From positions 1-5,823 of the forward strand of contig JAKIUQ010000036.1 of the NCBI GenBank assembly GCA_021647465.1: a stretch of DNA of 5,823 nucleotides, read 5' to 3'. This DNA comes from Emcibacter sp. Lineage in GTDB: Bacteria > Pseudomonadota > Alphaproteobacteria > Sphingomonadales > Emcibacteraceae. Below the pieces are notes generated by a model. The model made no database searches. It saw nothing but the letters and a program-made list of their open reading frames with translations, and was not told the origin of the DNA. Of the stretch, positions 5,014 to 5,823 are shown in pieces; positions within the stretch are counted from its first letter, which is position 1, and each line of letters opens with the position of its first letter. The position numbers and the translations under genes are program-made.

Positions 5014-5688
5014 ATGACATTTACACCTGAGGAAGAACAAAATTTACCCAACATTATTTCCACGCCTAGATTTACAACATACTTGCTTGCTACAGATAAT
5101 AATATATCAACTGCACTAAAATTATACCAATGGAATCTTCAAATTTCATCCGCATTGATTATACCATTACAAGTCTGTGAAATCGCTGCAAGAAATGGTA
5201 TTGTTCTAGCGCTAGAACAAAAGTATGGCCAAAATTGGCATACCTCAGAAAGTTTTATAAAATCTTTACCACAATCTAAATCTAGCTATTCTCCATATGT
5301 TGATTTTAAACAAACATCAGACAGATTATCGCGACGAAAGGCCCTTACAGAAGGTAAAGTTGTAGCTGATTTAAAATTTGCTTTTTGGGAGCGCATGCTT
5401 ACGAAGCGCCATGATACAAGATTATGGAAACCTTATTTTGCTGATGCTTTTCCTAATGCTGATAATACTAACCTACATCTCGCTCGTGGGGAAATTAGTG
5501 AATCACTCGAAAAAATTCGACGATTGCGAAATAGAATTGCTCATCACGAACCAATTTTTACACGGGACATTACCGAAGAATATAGCCGTATCATTAGTAT
5601 AATACGTTATCGTTGTCATGTATCTTCCCGTTGGGTAGAAAAAATACAAACAGTGACTATAATTAATGAAAATAAACCTATAGCTTAA
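5014..5688 (+). CDS. Abi-like protein with HEPN-type motif
   Basis: A 224-residue soluble protein resembling the Abi family (Abi_2-like, PF07751), members of which cause abortive infection of phage-infected cells. Visible landmarks are ALKLYQWNLQISSAL (34-48), VCEIAARNGI (54-63), GKVVADLKFAFWERML (114-129), the LWKPYF/AFP stretch (137-147) and LEKIRRLRNRIAHHEPIF (165-182). The last contains an R-N-x3-H motif (Arg172, Asn173, His177) typical of HEPN ribonucleases. Known members are thought to act by cleaving RNA; activity here is inferred. AAGGA at 5003-5007, 6 bases before the ATG, supports the start. The gene is AT-rich (21 of 60 G or C in 5281-5340), unlike the transporter upstream. It has no obvious partner or antitoxin beside it: the preceding gene is closed by a terminator, and the right IS begins 10 bases after its stop codon. 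A partner could lie beyond the IS. Confidence 0.82.
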   Translation: MTFTPEEEQNLPNIISTPRFTTYLLATDNNISTALKLYQWNLQISSALIIPLQVCEIAARNGIVLALEQKYGQNWHTSESFIKSLPQSKSSYSPYVDFKQTSDRLSRRKALTEGKVVADLKFAFWERMLTKRHDTRLWKPYFADAFPNADNTNLHLARGEISESLEKIRRLRNRIAHHEPIFTRDITEEYSRIISIIRYRCHVSSRWVEKIQTVTIINENKPIA

Positions 5689-5727
5689 AAGGCTTTACTG
5701 AGCTGGTCCCGGATTTTTGTACAATCT

Positions 5728-5741
5728 GTTAAGGTGTATCC
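5728..5741 (+). repeat. subterminal IS repeat, left end (14 bp)
   Basis: GTTAAGGTGTATCC is a perfect inverse copy of 74-87, located 29 bases inside the left tip, between the tip and the orfA ribosome-binding site. It may bind transposase and influence orfA transcription. Confidence 0.75.
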
Positions 5742-5764
5742 GATTATAGATTTGGAGACACAAT

Positions 5765-5823
5765 ATGACGAAGAGACGACGCTTTACACCGGCCTTCAAG
5801 AAGAAGGTTGTTCTTGCGGTTTT
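5765..5823 (+). CDS. IS3-family transposase OrfA, N-terminal fragment
   Basis: The visible 19 complete codons give MTKRRRFTPAFKKKVVLAV, the typical start of an IS3-family OrfA with its helix-turn-helix DNA-binding domain (compare the common RRRFT.EFK..V pattern). GGAGA at 5754-5758 lies 6 bases before the ATG. The gene runs off the window edge. In the family, OrfA and OrfB are joined by a programmed frameshift to make the active transposase; that region is not visible here. Confidence 0.85.
   Translation, partial: MTKRRRFTPAFKKKVVLAV

Larger units (their letters stand above)
5699..5823 (+). mobile_element. left end of an IS3-family-like insertion sequence
   Basis: The element begins with TGAGCTGGTCC (5699-5709), the imperfect inverted match of the IS end at 115-125, and contains GTTAAGGTGTATCC (5728-5741), the exact inverse of 74-87. 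The orfA start follows at 5765. It has the same orientation as the element at the left of the window, and the rest lies beyond the edge. The bases flanking the tip are TTTAC; the matching target duplication, if any, lies outside the window. Confidence 0.85.

Noticed and set aside
126..5698. CRISPR array, tRNA or rRNA genes, or phage attachment site between the IS copies
   Set aside because: I saw no regularly spaced repeats, no cloverleaf-like segment and no repeated core at the edges other than the IS ends.

Overview
The window looks like accessory DNA from an alphaproteobacterium. The evidence for the host group is a holin of the GTA_holin_3TM type, an alphaproteobacterial-style phage protein with a conserved LRPDPL segment, and a small AsmA-like protein. 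No marker gene fixes the genus. Both edges fall inside IS3-family-like insertion sequences. Bases 1-125 are the right end of one copy. Bases 5699-5823 are the left end of a second copy, with the first 19 codons of orfA. Both copies point the same way, so the roughly 5.6 kb between them is laid out like the cargo of a composite transposon.

Layout, left to right. (1) Bases 126-1088: the C-terminal part of an AT-rich KAP-family P-loop NTPase. Its N-terminus, including Walker A, is cut off by the left IS. (2) Bases 1089-1250: a short gap with a possible gene remnant. (3) Bases 1251-3566, minus strand: a tightly packed phage-type module in the order LRPDPL-segment protein, M15A endolysin, 3TM holin, then after about 100 bases a membrane-anchored AsmA-like protein. 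The first three genes are translationally coupled. (4) Bases 3567-3791: a divergent promoter region with an inverted repeat and a possible 34-residue membrane peptide. (5) Bases 3792-4850, plus strand: an AI-2E family transporter, followed by a strong bidirectional terminator. (6) Bases 5014-5688, plus strand: an AT-rich Abi-like protein with a HEPN-type RNRIAHHEP motif, ending 10 bases before the right IS.

The two genes next to the IS copies (KAP NTPase and Abi/HEPN protein) are markedly more AT-rich than the middle block. Both belong to families linked to anti-phage defence. The likely picture is a patchwork: a prophage or domesticated lysis cassette and a transporter gene, flanked by defence-type genes of different origin and bracketed by IS copies. 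No gene here clearly forms a new multi-gene system. The points most worth a second look are the IS-interrupted KAP gene, the IS-bracketed arrangement, the coupled lysis cassette with its AsmA neighbour, and the divergent control region.
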